Below are positions 54,987 through 64,000 of a stretch of 64,000 nt of DNA, in pieces. The DNA lies in assembly GCF_016834655.1 (NCBI RefSeq), contig NZ_JAENHP010000004.1:1-64000 (forward strand), given 5' to 3'. Each line of letters starts with the position of its first letter. Within the stretch, counting starts at the first letter, position 1. The translations under genes were made by a program, and so were the position numbers. The notes beneath the pieces are model-generated. The model had not been told where the DNA came from. It did no database searches and saw only the letters and a program-made list of their open reading frames with translations. The stretch comes from Paractinoplanes ovalisporus. GTDB lineage: Bacteria; Actinomycetota; Actinomycetes; Mycobacteriales; Micromonosporaceae.

Positions 54987-55409
54987 TCAGGTCAGAGCAT
55001 CAGCCGCCGCCGGGTCCGAATCGCGGAGGAACTGGGCGCACCGGGCCGCCTCGTCGGCCTCGCCGATCTCGGCCGCGGCCTGCGACAACGAATGCAGGCA
55101 CCGCAGGAAACCCTGGTTGGGCGCGTGCGACCACGGGATCGGGCCGTGGCCCTTCCAGCCGTTGCGGCGCAGCGCGTCGAGGCCGCGGTGGTAACCCGTG
55201 CGGGCGTACGCGTAAGCCGTCACCGGCTCGTCGGCGGCGAGGGCCTCGGCCGCGAGGGCGGCCCAGCCACCGCTGTAGGCCGGGTGAGCGGCCGCCACGG
55301 TCTTGAGGGCCACGGTGGTTCCGCTCGCGGTGGCCTCCGCGAGAGCCTTGTCGGCCTCGACGTCGGCGGGGAGGCGGGTGGCCGGAGGCTCGGGAAGGAG
55401 GTTCTGCAT
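54987..55409 (-). CDS. DUF3151 protein
   Basis: A 140-residue actinobacterial protein with the DUF3151 core: AYARTGYHRGLDALRRNGWK, GHGPIPWSHAPNQGFLRCL and CAQFLRDSDP. The family is helical, TPR-like, and of unknown role. The neighbourhood of purA and fba is as in Streptomyces. The ATG at 55409 begins QNLLPEPP, matching family N-termini. Confidence 0.9.
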   Translation of the reverse strand: MQNLLPEPPATRLPADVEADKALAEATASGTTVALKTVAAAHPAYSGGWAALAAEALAADEPVTAYAYARTGYHRGLDALRRNGWKGHGPIPWSHAPNQGFLRCLHSLSQAAAEIGEADEAARCAQFLRDSDPAAADALT

Positions 55410-55487
55410 GACCCTATTCAACCGGCCCGGCACCGATGCATTCCGGCCGGGCGGCAGAGATCACCCAGGATTTCGCCGGACGTTCGC

Positions 55488-56489
55488 TCAGGCCGCCCCG
55501 ACGTCCCACGCGGAGGCGATGCGCGCCAGTCGGTCGGTGTATTCGATCTGCTCGCGCCACGACGCCGGCCACGCCGCCAGGCCGAGCGCCGCACCCGCGA
55601 ACGCCCCGGCCAGACACGCGATCGAGTCGGAGTCGCCGGACGACGCGGCGCCCCGGCCCAGCACCGCCACCGGCTCGTCGGGCGAGATCAGATAGCAGTA
55701 GAGCGCCGTCGCCAGCGCCTCCTCGGCGATCCAGCCCTCGCCGGTGGCCAGGCAGGGGTCGCCCGCGAAGCGGCCGGCCGCGAGGGCGTCGCGCACCCGG
55801 TCGAGTGCGGCCGCCGTCTCGTCCCAGCCGCGGGCGATGAACTCCTCGGGTGAGGTGACGCCGGGCCGCTGCCACAGGTCGCCCAACCACTCCTCGCGAT
55901 AGATCTTGCGCTGGCTGTCACTCCGCTCGCGCAGCGCCTCGAGGAGGTCGCCGGGGGCCAGCCCGCTCGCGAGCCACCGGCAGGCGTACGCGGTCAGCTC
56001 GCTCGCCGCCAGCCCGGTGGGGTGCCCGTGCGTCAGCCCGGCCTGCAGCTGGGCCAGGCCGGCACGCTGGTCCTCGTCGAGGCCGGGGTGCAGACCGACC
56101 GGGGTGACGCGCATGTTGGCGCCGCAGCCCTTCGAACCGGCCACCGTGGCCTGCTGCCACGGCCGCCCGTCGTGCAGCGCCGCGCAGGCCTGCAGGCAGG
56201 TGTTTCCGGGTGCGCGGTTGTTGTCGGGGCTCACCGCCCAGTCGAGGAACGCCTGCCGCAGCAGCGGCTCGACCACGGCGGGCGTGATCGCGGGCGCGGC
56301 CAGCATCGCCTCGCCGACCGCCAGCGCCATCTGGGTGTCGTCGGTGACCAGGGCCGGGCGGCCGGTCAGCTCGCGCGGCCCCTCGGGACCGTAGCGGGCG
56401 ACGATCGACGCGTAGTCCTGGAACTCGGTCGGCTTGCCGAGCGCGTCCCCGTAGGCCAGTCCGTAGAGCGATCCCGCAACGTTTTGCAT
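55488..56489 (-). CDS. ADP-ribosylglycohydrolase family protein
   Basis: A 333-residue DraG/ARH-type hydrolase that would remove ADP-ribose from protein or another target. Metal ligands are seen in LVTDDTQMALAVGEAM (T-D-D) and in the C-terminal SSGDSDSIACLAGAFAGA (D-S-D-S). Further family segments: GSLYGLAYGDALGKPTEF and GNTCLQA. No ADP-ribosyltransferase gene lies beside it. The start codon is 7 bases from a -10 shared with the divergent gene. Confidence 0.9.
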   Translation of the reverse strand: MQNVAGSLYGLAYGDALGKPTEFQDYASIVARYGPEGPRELTGRPALVTDDTQMALAVGEAMLAAPAITPAVVEPLLRQAFLDWAVSPDNNRAPGNTCLQACAALHDGRPWQQATVAGSKGCGANMRVTPVGLHPGLDEDQRAGLAQLQAGLTHGHPTGLAASELTAYACRWLASGLAPGDLLEALRERSDSQRKIYREEWLGDLWQRPGVTSPEEFIARGWDETAAALDRVRDALAAGRFAGDPCLATGEGWIAEEALATALYCYLISPDEPVAVLGRGAASSGDSDSIACLAGAFAGAALGLAAWPASWREQIEYTDRLARIASAWDVGAA

Positions 56490-56495
56490 CCTGGC

Positions 56496-56502
56496 TACCC
56501 TA
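56496..56502. promoter_or_regulatory. overlapping divergent -10 elements (TACCCTA)
   Basis: The 7-base block TACCCTA reads as TACCCT on the plus strand and TAGGGT on the minus strand. It lies 6 bases before the plus ATG (56508) and 7 bases before the minus ATG (56489), so both transcripts would be leaderless and compete for one site. Confidence 0.6.
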
Positions 56503-56507
56503 CGGTC

Positions 56508-57743
56508 ATGTCCGGCGACCCCTTGCAGCCCGTACTCGGCGGCCCCGTCCCGTTCGACGCCACCGCCTCCGAGATCGAATCGCGGGCCGAACTCGACCAC
56601 CATCTGGCCGACAAGTCCCTGGCCGACCTGGTGATCCTGGGCCTGCGGCTCGACCTCGACCCGCCGGATCTGACCGACGTGGAGGTGACCGGCGCGCTGT
56701 TCGTGGGCTGCCGGCTGGCGAGCGACGACGTCGAGATCGACCTGATCCGGCGCGGGGCGCACGTGATCCCGCCGTTCGACGCGCGGCCCTACCCGACCCA
56801 CCCGGCGACGCTCTACACGCCGGAGGACCTGTCGTACGGGTTCGCGGCCGAGGGTTTCACCGGCATGTTCGACACCACGGTCTACGACCACTTCGTGGCG
56901 CACGGCGGCGCGACCCCCGACATCCGCGAGGCGATCGCCCAGCGGCTTCACGACGCGGGCATCGACAACGCACTGGGCAAGGCGCTCGCGGCCTGGGTCG
57001 AGGCGCGCGGCCGGGCCGGGGCGGTGGGCATCATGGGCGGGCACGCGGCGGCGCGGGGCTCGGCGGCCTACCGCATGGCGGCCACCCTGGCCTGGCGACT
57101 GGCCGGGGCCGGGCGGCTGGTGGTGACCGGCGGCGGCCCGGGCGTGATGGAGGCGGCGAACCTGGGGGCCTACTTCTCGACCCGTTCGGAGGCCGAGCTC
57201 ACCGAGGCGATCCGGATGCTGTCGGTCGCGCCGCACTTCGCCGACCACGAGCCGTACACGGCCGCCGCTATTGCCGTCCGCAGTTCCTTCCCGGCGCCGT
57301 CGGCTGTCTCCGACGTCACGGGCCGGCTGCTGCACGGCGGTCTCGCCCTGCCCACCTGGCTCTACGGTCACGAGCCGGCCAACCTGTTCGCCGGTCAGAT
57401 CGGCAAATACTTCTCCAACGCCGTACGGGAGGATTCGATCCTTCGCCTCTCGCGGGGCGGCATCGTGTTCGCACCCGGGTGGGCCGGCACGGTGCAGGAG
57501 ATCTTCCAGGCCGCCACGAAGACGTTCTACCGCACCGACGGGCCCTCGGGCGCGTTCGTCTTCCTCGGTGTCGATCATTGGCGTGAGCTGCCGGTCGAGG
57601 AGCTGCTGCGTCCGTTGCTGGCCCGGAGCCCGTACGGCGATCAGTCGAACCTGGTCGTGGTCACCGACTCGCTGGACGAGGCGATGGCCGCCTTGGACGC
57701 CGGGTCAGGCGACGTGCACACGCCGCCAGTTGGTCACGGGTAG
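56508..57743 (+). CDS. LOG-family (TIGR00730-like) nucleotide-binding protein
   Basis: A 411-residue protein. The C-terminal half is a Rossmann-like LOG domain with VVTGGGPGVMEAANLGAYFS and FAPGWAGTVQEIFQAA, where the usual PGGxGTxxE box has Trp for the second Gly. The N-terminal half (about 160 residues) is not typical of cytokinin-activating LOGs. The relationship suggests a nucleotide or nucleotide-sugar substrate. Its divergent partner is an ADP-ribosylglycohydrolase, so a joint role in ADP-ribose turnover is possible. Confidence 0.83.
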   Translation: MSGDPLQPVLGGPVPFDATASEIESRAELDHHLADKSLADLVILGLRLDLDPPDLTDVEVTGALFVGCRLASDDVEIDLIRRGAHVIPPFDARPYPTHPATLYTPEDLSYGFAAEGFTGMFDTTVYDHFVAHGGATPDIREAIAQRLHDAGIDNALGKALAAWVEARGRAGAVGIMGGHAAARGSAAYRMAATLAWRLAGAGRLVVTGGGPGVMEAANLGAYFSTRSEAELTEAIRMLSVAPHFADHEPYTAAAIAVRSSFPAPSAVSDVTGRLLHGGLALPTWLYGHEPANLFAGQIGKYFSNAVREDSILRLSRGGIVFAPGWAGTVQEIFQAATKTFYRTDGPSGAFVFLGVDHWRELPVEELLRPLLARSPYGDQSNLVVVTDSLDEAMAALDAGSGDVHTPPVGHG

Positions 57744-58262
57744 TTCGGTCTCGGGGACGTCGGCGATGCCGTTCTCGTCCATCGCGTTGTAGATCGCGAG
57801 CCGGGCCCCGTCGAACAGGAACTCGACGGCGTGCAGCACCCGTGGCCGCCACTCGGCCACCGTGACGAGCTCGATGATGTTGACCGCGCGCAGGACGGCC
57901 CCGCGGGCGTGACGCAGGGCCGCGATCGGGTCGGGGCGCCAGTCGAAGTGCTCGTACCAGTCGACCGGGACGTTGAGATCGATCTTGTCCCAGGTGATCG
58001 CGCATTCGTCGAACTTACGGTGGGTAATCTCGACGTGCGTTATTCCAAAGTCGAGGATGACCGGGCCGTCGGCGAACCAGCCGCGCTCGGCGACGTCCCA
58101 CATCAGCCAGCTCGATCGCAGCTTCCGCCCGATGAGCCGCACGAACCTCGTGCGATGGACGGCCGCGAGGGCATCGGCATCATGGTGCCACTCAGGTTCA
58201 TAACCTTCGATGCCGAGCACGATCGGGTCCCTCCTCTCAAGGGGAGGATCGATCGTATACAT
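57705..58262 (-). CDS. conserved hypothetical protein
   Basis: A 185-residue mixed alpha/beta protein with many aromatic residues (SSWLMWDVAERGWFADGP, WYEHFDWRPDP). I do not recognise the family. GAGAGG precedes the ATG. It overlaps the LOG gene convergently by 39 bases. Confidence 0.68.
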   Translation of the reverse strand: MYTIDPPLERRDPIVLGIEGYEPEWHHDADALAAVHRTRFVRLIGRKLRSSWLMWDVAERGWFADGPVILDFGITHVEITHRKFDECAITWDKIDLNVPVDWYEHFDWRPDPIAALRHARGAVLRAVNIIELVTVAEWRPRVLHAVEFLFDGARLAIYNAMDENGIADVPETELPVTNWRRVHVA

Positions 58263-58336
58263 ACCTCTCAGTAACCCGGCAACAATACGGAGAGCCTTCA
58301 GTCCCCTTATGGGTGGAGGGCGGGGTGGTTGGACGG

Positions 58337-58364
58337 GCCCGGTCCCCCTCCTGGGGAACCGGGC
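58337..58364 (-). terminator. hairpin terminator of fba
   Basis: GCCCGGTCCCC and GGGGAACCGGGC form an 11-bp stem with one extra base around a 5-base loop, 24 bases after the fba stop codon. Confidence 0.65.
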
Positions 58365-58387
58365 GTAACCGTTCGACTACGTCTCGA

Positions 58388-59413
<1,026 letters not shown>

Positions 59414-59562
59414 CGGTGCGCTCCTTGCTCTTTGTTTGCGTAAGACAGAGGGCAGGACCGCGCTGTCCTCCAGGTGGCAAGTATTCCGTAGCCGTTCCGG
59501 CGATGAGAAATGACCCCGTAACTCTCCAGGGGAATCCGGCTCATGGGACATAGAGGGCGATT

Positions 59563-59568
59563 TACGCT
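59563..59568 (+). promoter_or_regulatory. -10 element, probable leaderless start
   Basis: TACGCT lies 6 bases before the ATG at 59575. Confidence 0.5.
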
Positions 59569-59574
59569 GCGACC

Positions 59575-61083
59575 ATGCGATGGATCGGCCGGACGCTGGC
59601 GGCCACCCTGCTTCTGATCCTGCTGCCGACCGGCCCCGCCGCGGCGGCACCGGCTCCGACCGCCACGGCCGAACCTCACCTCACACAGGTCACTCTGGCA
59701 CCGGGGGGACCGGTGCGATACACCCCGCTCTACGTACGCACAAAAGACGTCGATCCCGGGGCCGACGTACGCCTGGAGATGACCGTCGACCTCGGCGGGG
59801 CCACCTCGTTCGCCGACGTCGAACTCGACTCGTCGCCGATCACCATCGAATCGGCGACCGACGTGCAGGACGAAGTCAGGATGTCGCCACCGTCGGTTCC
59901 GCCTTCGGCGCCGGCGGTTCAACCCTGCCGCCGTACGGGGGAAATGATCTCCTGCTCGTGGACCACTCAGGTGTCGAGCAGCCCGTCGCTCGAGATCGCG
60001 GCCGTGCTCTCCGTCTCGCCCAGGAAGTCGGCCAAGGCCGGGGACAGCGCGGGTCTCACGGTGACCGCGCAGATCGGCGACGGCCCGACCGGCACGTCGA
60101 CCTCGCTGATCCAGGTGGGTGAGGGGGTCGACCTCGCGGCGGGCGCGGAAGCCGCCGTCAAGGCCGGACCGGGCAAAAGTGCGAAGTTCAACCCGGTCGT
60201 ACGGAACGCGGGCACCATCGCCGTCGACGGCGTCGCCATGGTCGTCGCCGCCGACTCGCGGCTGCTCGGCGCCTCGTCCTACCAGAACTGCCTCTACGGC
60301 GACGGTGTCATCTGCACCTTCGACGCCGAGCTGGAACCCGGACGCAGCTATGCCCTGTCCACGCCGTTCACCCTGCGGTCGCCGGCCGACACCGTCCCCG
60401 GCAGCGCGGTGCGAGTGGTGCACGGGTGGACGACGAGCGCCGAGTGGACGGACTCGGGCTGGACCGACTTCGGCACACCGGGCACGGGCGCACCGCTCAC
60501 CCTCGAACCGGTGGCGACCGCGCAGGGCACGCCCCAGGCCGACGTCAACGAGGAGAACAACTTCAGCATCACGAAGTTCACGGTCACCGGCTCGCGGCGA
60601 CCTGCCCTCGCTGCCGTCGGGGTGCAACGCACGGCGGCGGTCGACGATCAGGTCGTACTCTCGCCGGGCCTGACCAACTTCGGGCCCGGGACGTTGCGCC
60701 CGGATCTGTTCCCGAACAACGGGCTCGACATCGAGGTGCGGATGCCGGCCAACGTCGAGATGGTCAGCAGCCCGGCCTGCGAGTTCGGCTATTGCAGCCT
60801 GGACCGTGAGCTGGCCGCCGGACAGAAGGCGACCTTCCCGATCACCGTCCTGGTCACCGAGGAGTGCGGGAAGGCGGGCCGGGTCGAGGTGCCCGCCCGT
60901 CTCGCCGAAGGTTCCGAGGAGAAGACCGTCTCCCCGTTGTCGGTGAGCGTTCCCGGGGCGACGTGTGCCGCGGTCGCGCTGCCGATCACCGGTTCCCGGG
61001 CCGCCTGGACCGCGCTGGCGGGCCTCGCGCTGGTCGCCGGCGGGATCCTGCTCGCCGTACGGCGTACCCGCCGGACGGTTTGA
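59575..61083 (+). CDS. LPxTG-anchored surface protein
   Basis: A 502-residue cell-wall protein. Residues 1-25 are a signal peptide ending AAAAPA. The extracellular region has several immunoglobulin-like beta segments (GDSAGLTVTAQIGD, KSAKFNPVVRNAGTIAVDGV, VVLSPGLTNFGPGTL). The C-terminus carries the sortase signal LPITG at 469-473, a hydrophobic helix (LAGLALVAGGILLAV) and RRTRR. A sortase should link it to peptidoglycan; none is encoded here. Ligand unknown. Confidence 0.88.
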   Translation: MRWIGRTLAATLLLILLPTGPAAAAPAPTATAEPHLTQVTLAPGGPVRYTPLYVRTKDVDPGADVRLEMTVDLGGATSFADVELDSSPITIESATDVQDEVRMSPPSVPPSAPAVQPCRRTGEMISCSWTTQVSSSPSLEIAAVLSVSPRKSAKAGDSAGLTVTAQIGDGPTGTSTSLIQVGEGVDLAAGAEAAVKAGPGKSAKFNPVVRNAGTIAVDGVAMVVAADSRLLGASSYQNCLYGDGVICTFDAELEPGRSYALSTPFTLRSPADTVPGSAVRVVHGWTTSAEWTDSGWTDFGTPGTGAPLTLEPVATAQGTPQADVNEENNFSITKFTVTGSRRPALAAVGVQRTAAVDDQVVLSPGLTNFGPGTLRPDLFPNNGLDIEVRMPANVEMVSSPACEFGYCSLDRELAAGQKATFPITVLVTEECGKAGRVEVPARLAEGSEEKTVSPLSVSVPGATCAAVALPITGSRAAWTALAGLALVAGGILLAVRRTRRTV

Positions 61084-61137
61084 GCGCATGCTGAGGGGGC
61101 AAGTCCGGCCGGGATCGCTACAGGAGGGACGAGCCCG

Positions 61138-61320
61138 ATGACGTATCCCCAGAACGTTGACCTGGAGACGCCGACGGAGGACGCGGTCGAGCAGTCGACC
61201 GAGGCCTTCCGGGACTACGAGGACGAGGCACAGAACCCTCCCGAACTGAGCGTCGAGACACCGGAGTGGGATGCGCAGGACCGGAGCGAGGTCGTGCACG
61301 GCGACGACGAGTATCGCTGA
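61138..61320 (+). CDS. small acidic hypothetical protein
   Basis: A 60-residue very acidic, hydrophilic protein (LETPTEDAVEQSTEAFRDYE; ends GDDEYR) with no predicted core, probably disordered. A strong GGAGG lies 10 bases before the ATG, which supports real translation. Function unknown. Confidence 0.7.
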   Translation: MTYPQNVDLETPTEDAVEQSTEAFRDYEDEAQNPPELSVETPEWDAQDRSEVVHGDDEYR

Positions 61321-61433
61321 GTCCGCCTCTCGCCGATTTTGTTGTCCACAGATCCGTCGGGCCGGATCCGGAGTTGTCCACAGGCCCGCAAATGGGTCGA
61401 CCAAGATCGGTCTGAGCGCCCATCATCGAGGGC

Positions 61434-62801
61434 GTGCTTCTGACTCTGACGACCACGCGCCGGCCGGCCACCGACCTCGGTTACCTGCTGGTCAAGCATC
61501 CCGACCGGGTGCACTCGTTCGACGTGCCCACCGGCACGGCCTACGTGATGTACCCCGAGGCGACCGACGAGCGCTGCACGGCGGCGCTGCTGCTCGACGT
61601 CGATCCTCAGCGGTTGCGTGGCCGTCATGACGCGTTCGAGCTGGGCCAGTTCGTCAACGACCGGCCCTACGCCGCGTCCTCCCTGCTGGCCGGCGCGCTG
61701 GCCAAGGTCTTCCGCAGCGCGTTGCGGGGCGCCTCCAAAGACCGCCCCGAGCTGGTGTCGACTCCCCTGCCCCTGCAGGTCCGGGTTCCGGTGCTGCGCG
61801 GCTCCCACGAGCTGGCGGCCCGTCTGTTCGAGCCGCTCGGCTGGACCGTCACGGCCACCCCGATCCCGCTCGAGCCGGCCCTGGGCGGAGACAGCCGCTA
61901 TGTCGATCTCGAGCTGAGCGGCGAGGTCACGCTCTCCGCGGCCCTCAACCACCTGTACGTCCTGCTGCCCGTGCTCGACGATGCCAAGCACTACTGGGTG
62001 GCCCCCGACGAGATCGACAAACTGCTGCGCTCGGGTGCGGGCTGGCTCGCCGGCCACCCCGAGAAGGTGCTGATCGCCCGTCGCTACCTGGCACACAAGC
62101 GGGCCCTCACCACCACGGCCCTGCAGCAGCTCGAGGGCGATGAGGCCGAGGAGCCGCCGGCCGAGGAAGAGGCGGAACTCCCCGTCGTACGCCGTCGGTC
62201 GCTCGCCGAGCAGCGTCGCGACGCCGTGCTCGCGGCCCTCACCGAGGTCGGCGCGACCCGGGTTCTCGACCTCGGCTGCGGTGGCGGCGCGTTGCTGGCT
62301 GCCCTGGTCAAAGACCGGCGCTACACCGAGATCGTCGGCACCGACGTCTCGGCCCGGGCGCTCGAGATCGCGGCCCGCAAGCTGCGGATCGAGCGCATGC
62401 CCGAGCGGCAGCGCGACCGCCTGAAGCTGTGGCAGTCCGCGCTGACCTACCGCGACGACCGCCTGCGCGGGTTCGACGCGGCCGTGCTCATGGAGGTCAT
62501 CGAGCACGTCGACCCGCCGCGGCTGCCCGCGCTCGAGGCGTCCGTGTTCGGCCACGCGCATCCCGGCGCGGTCGTCGTCACCACGCCGAACGTCGAATAC
62601 AACGTCAACTACGAGGGCCTGACCGGCCTGCGCCACTCCGACCACCGCTTCGAGTGGACCCGGGCCGAGTTCGCGGCCTGGGCGGCCAAGGTCGCTTCCA
62701 CGTACGGCTATGCGGTGTCGTTCCACCCGGTCGGCGAGGATTCGCCGGTCGGCTCGCCCACCCAGCTCGCCCTCTTCACGACGGAGGTGTCCGCCACATG
62801 A
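61434..62801 (+). CDS. hen1: RNA 3'-terminal ribose 2'-O-methyltransferase Hen1
   Basis: A 455-residue bacterial Hen1. The N-terminal half (residues 1-245) is the ligase-activating domain that pairs with Pnkp; the C-terminal half is the methyltransferase, with SAM loop RVLDLGCGGGALLAAL, and the metal site EVIEHVDPPRL (ExxEH) plus a later H in GLRHSDHRFEW. It methylates the 3'-terminal 2'-OH during repair of cleaved RNA, making the mended site resistant to ribotoxins. Its stop overlaps the pnkp ATG by four bases. Confidence 0.94.
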   Translation: MLLTLTTTRRPATDLGYLLVKHPDRVHSFDVPTGTAYVMYPEATDERCTAALLLDVDPQRLRGRHDAFELGQFVNDRPYAASSLLAGALAKVFRSALRGASKDRPELVSTPLPLQVRVPVLRGSHELAARLFEPLGWTVTATPIPLEPALGGDSRYVDLELSGEVTLSAALNHLYVLLPVLDDAKHYWVAPDEIDKLLRSGAGWLAGHPEKVLIARRYLAHKRALTTTALQQLEGDEAEEPPAEEEAELPVVRRRSLAEQRRDAVLAALTEVGATRVLDLGCGGGALLAALVKDRRYTEIVGTDVSARALEIAARKLRIERMPERQRDRLKLWQSALTYRDDRLRGFDAAVLMEVIEHVDPPRLPALEASVFGHAHPGAVVVTTPNVEYNVNYEGLTGLRHSDHRFEWTRAEFAAWAAKVASTYGYAVSFHPVGEDSPVGSPTQLALFTTEVSAT

Positions 62802-64000
62802 TCGAGATCCCGGAGCTCGCGCTCGTCGCCCTGGTCGGCATCTCCGGCTCGGGCAAGTCCACCTTCGCCCGCACGCATTTCCGCCCCACCCAGGTGCTGT
62901 CGTCCGACTTCTTCCGCGGCCTCATCGCCGACGACGAGAACGACCAGTCCGCCTCGGCCGAGGCCTTCGAGGCGCTGCACTACGTCGCGGGCAAGCGCCT
63001 GGCCGCGGGCCGGCTGACCGTGGTCGACGCGACCAACCTGCAGCCGCACGGCCGGGCCGCGCTGGTCCGGGTCGCCCGCGAACACGACGTGCTCCCGGTC
63101 GCGATCGTCCTCGACGTGCCCGAGGCCCTGGCCTGGGAACGCACCGAGGCCCGGCCCGACCGTGAGTTCGGCCGCCCGGTGCTCACCCGCATGAGCCGAG
63201 ACCTGCGGCGATCTCTGGGTTCGCTGACCCGCGAGGGCTTCCGCAAGGTGCACGTGCTGCGCGGGCCGGAGGCGATCGCGGCCACCGAGATCCGCTACGA
63301 GAAGCTCTTCAACGACAAGCGTGAGGTGACCGGCCCGTTCGACATCATCGGCGACGTGCACGGCTGCCGGGCCGAGCTCGAGACCCTGCTCGAACGGCTC
63401 GGTTACGCCCTCGTCCGCGACGCGTCGTCGCGCCCGGTCGACGCCGTGCACCCCGAGGGCCGACGGGCGATCTTCGTCGGCGACCTGGTCGACCGCGGGC
63501 CCGACTCGCCGGGCGTGCTGCGCCTGGTGATGGGCATGGTGGCCGGCGGGAACGCGCTGTGCGTGCCCGGCAACCACGAGCAGAAGCTGGCCCGCAAGCT
63601 CAACGGTCGCAACGTGCAGCTCACCCACGGGCTGCCCGAGACGCTCGAACAGCTCTCCACGGAACCCGCCGAGTTCGTCGACTCGGTCAAGACGTTCATC
63701 GAGGGGCTGGTCAGCCACTACGTGCTCGACGGGGGCGACCTCGTGGTGGCCCACGCGGGGCTGAAAGAGGCCTACCAGGGGCGGGCCTCGGGGCGGGTGC
63801 GCAGCTTCGCGCTCTACGGGGAGACAACCGGGGAGACCGACGAGTACGGGCTTCCGGTGCGCTACCCGTGGGCCCGTGACTACCGCGGTTCGGCCGCGGT
63901 CGTCTACGGCCACGTCCCGACACCCAAGCCGGAGTGGATCAACAACACGATCTGCCTCGACACCGGTTGTGTCTTCGGCGGGGCGCTCACCGCGCTGCGC
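62798..64000 (+). CDS. pnkp: polynucleotide kinase-phosphatase Pnkp (partial, 3' end off window)
   Basis: At least 401 residues are present. The N-terminal kinase has the P-loop LVGISGSGKSTFARTHF and heals 5'-OH ends; the central metallophosphatase has DIIGDVHGCRAELE, FVGDLVDRGPDSPG, VPGNHEQKLARKL and VVAHAGLK, which heals 2',3'-cyclic phosphate ends. The C-terminal adenylyltransferase/ligase part is expected beyond 64000. It forms the Hen1-Pnkp RNA repair complex with the upstream gene. Confidence 0.95.
   Translation, partial: MIEIPELALVALVGISGSGKSTFARTHFRPTQVLSSDFFRGLIADDENDQSASAEAFEALHYVAGKRLAAGRLTVVDATNLQPHGRAALVRVAREHDVLPVAIVLDVPEALAWERTEARPDREFGRPVLTRMSRDLRRSLGSLTREGFRKVHVLRGPEAIAATEIRYEKLFNDKREVTGPFDIIGDVHGCRAELETLLERLGYALVRDASSRPVDAVHPEGRRAIFVGDLVDRGPDSPGVLRLVMGMVAGGNALCVPGNHEQKLARKLNGRNVQLTHGLPETLEQLSTEPAEFVDSVKTFIEGLVSHYVLDGGDLVVAHAGLKEAYQGRASGRVRSFALYGETTGETDEYGLPVRYPWARDYRGSAAVVYGHVPTPKPEWINNTICLDTGCVFGGALTALR

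Overview
The window is a high-GC actinobacterial chromosome segment with dense genes, many GTG starts, frequent 1- or 4-base stop/start overlaps and BldC/DUF3073/DUF3151-type actinobacterial markers. Gene content and order (valine/leucine dehydrogenase next to bldC, DUF3073 next to purM-purF, purA followed by DUF3151 and class II fba) resemble Streptomyces and Micromonosporaceae chromosomes. The abundant CGTACG words and the crt arrangement suggest a Micromonosporaceae member such as Actinoplanes; that placement is inference. I see no prophage, transposase, CRISPR array or conjugative element.

Layout. 1-650: 5' end of a 16S rRNA gene (minus strand) with leader, boxA and promoters. 650-6.8 kb: a Rieske/DUF2231 membrane protein, a MEDS-STAS sensor, a serine hydrolase, secreted and kinase-like proteins and a MarR pair. 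6.8-13.2 kb: a light/carotenoid island, phr-crtB divergent from crtE-crtI-idi-merR, whose last gene is a LitR/CarH-like MerR-cobalamin-fold regulator with altered cofactor residues. 13.3-13.6 kb: tRNA-Glu, tRNA-Asp, tRNA-Phe. 13.9-14.3 kb: a frameshifted gene. 14.9-24 kb: a STAND regulator, two tandem secreted trypsin-fold pseudoproteases, a TDT transporter/LysR pair and an ECF42-like sigma factor with its YCII partner. 24-29 kb: thioesterase, an acidic Ca-repeat protein, PrsW protease, RNA 2'-phosphotransferase (kptA), methyltransferase and an F420-type oxidoreductase.

29-37 kb: bldC, valine/leucine dehydrogenase, DUF3073, then a compact RiPP locus (a radical SAM/SPASM maturase overlapping a 74-residue precursor whose C-terminus is packed with aromatic-X-Asn motifs), then purM-purF. 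37-53 kb: a membrane protein with a long Gly/Gln/Tyr-rich cytoplasmic tail and most of the purine pathway (purSQL, purB coupled to an ArsR-MFS operon, purD, purA), plus a two-component system. 53-64 kb: a Pro-rich ParA/MinD-like ATPase, DUF3151, an ADP-ribosylglycohydrolase and a LOG-family protein fired from one shared -10 element, fba, an LPITG surface protein, and the Hen1-Pnkp RNA repair operon, cut by the right edge.

The most interesting items are the cyclophane-type RiPP locus (32.4-33.8 kb), the tandem pseudoproteases with a shared Cys-rich tail (17.4-18.8 kb), the overlapping divergent -10 (56.5 kb), a long hairpin plus 82-bp tandem duplication beside the RiPP gene, a wide set of probable leaderless promoters, and the variant photoreceptor-like regulator of the carotenoid island.
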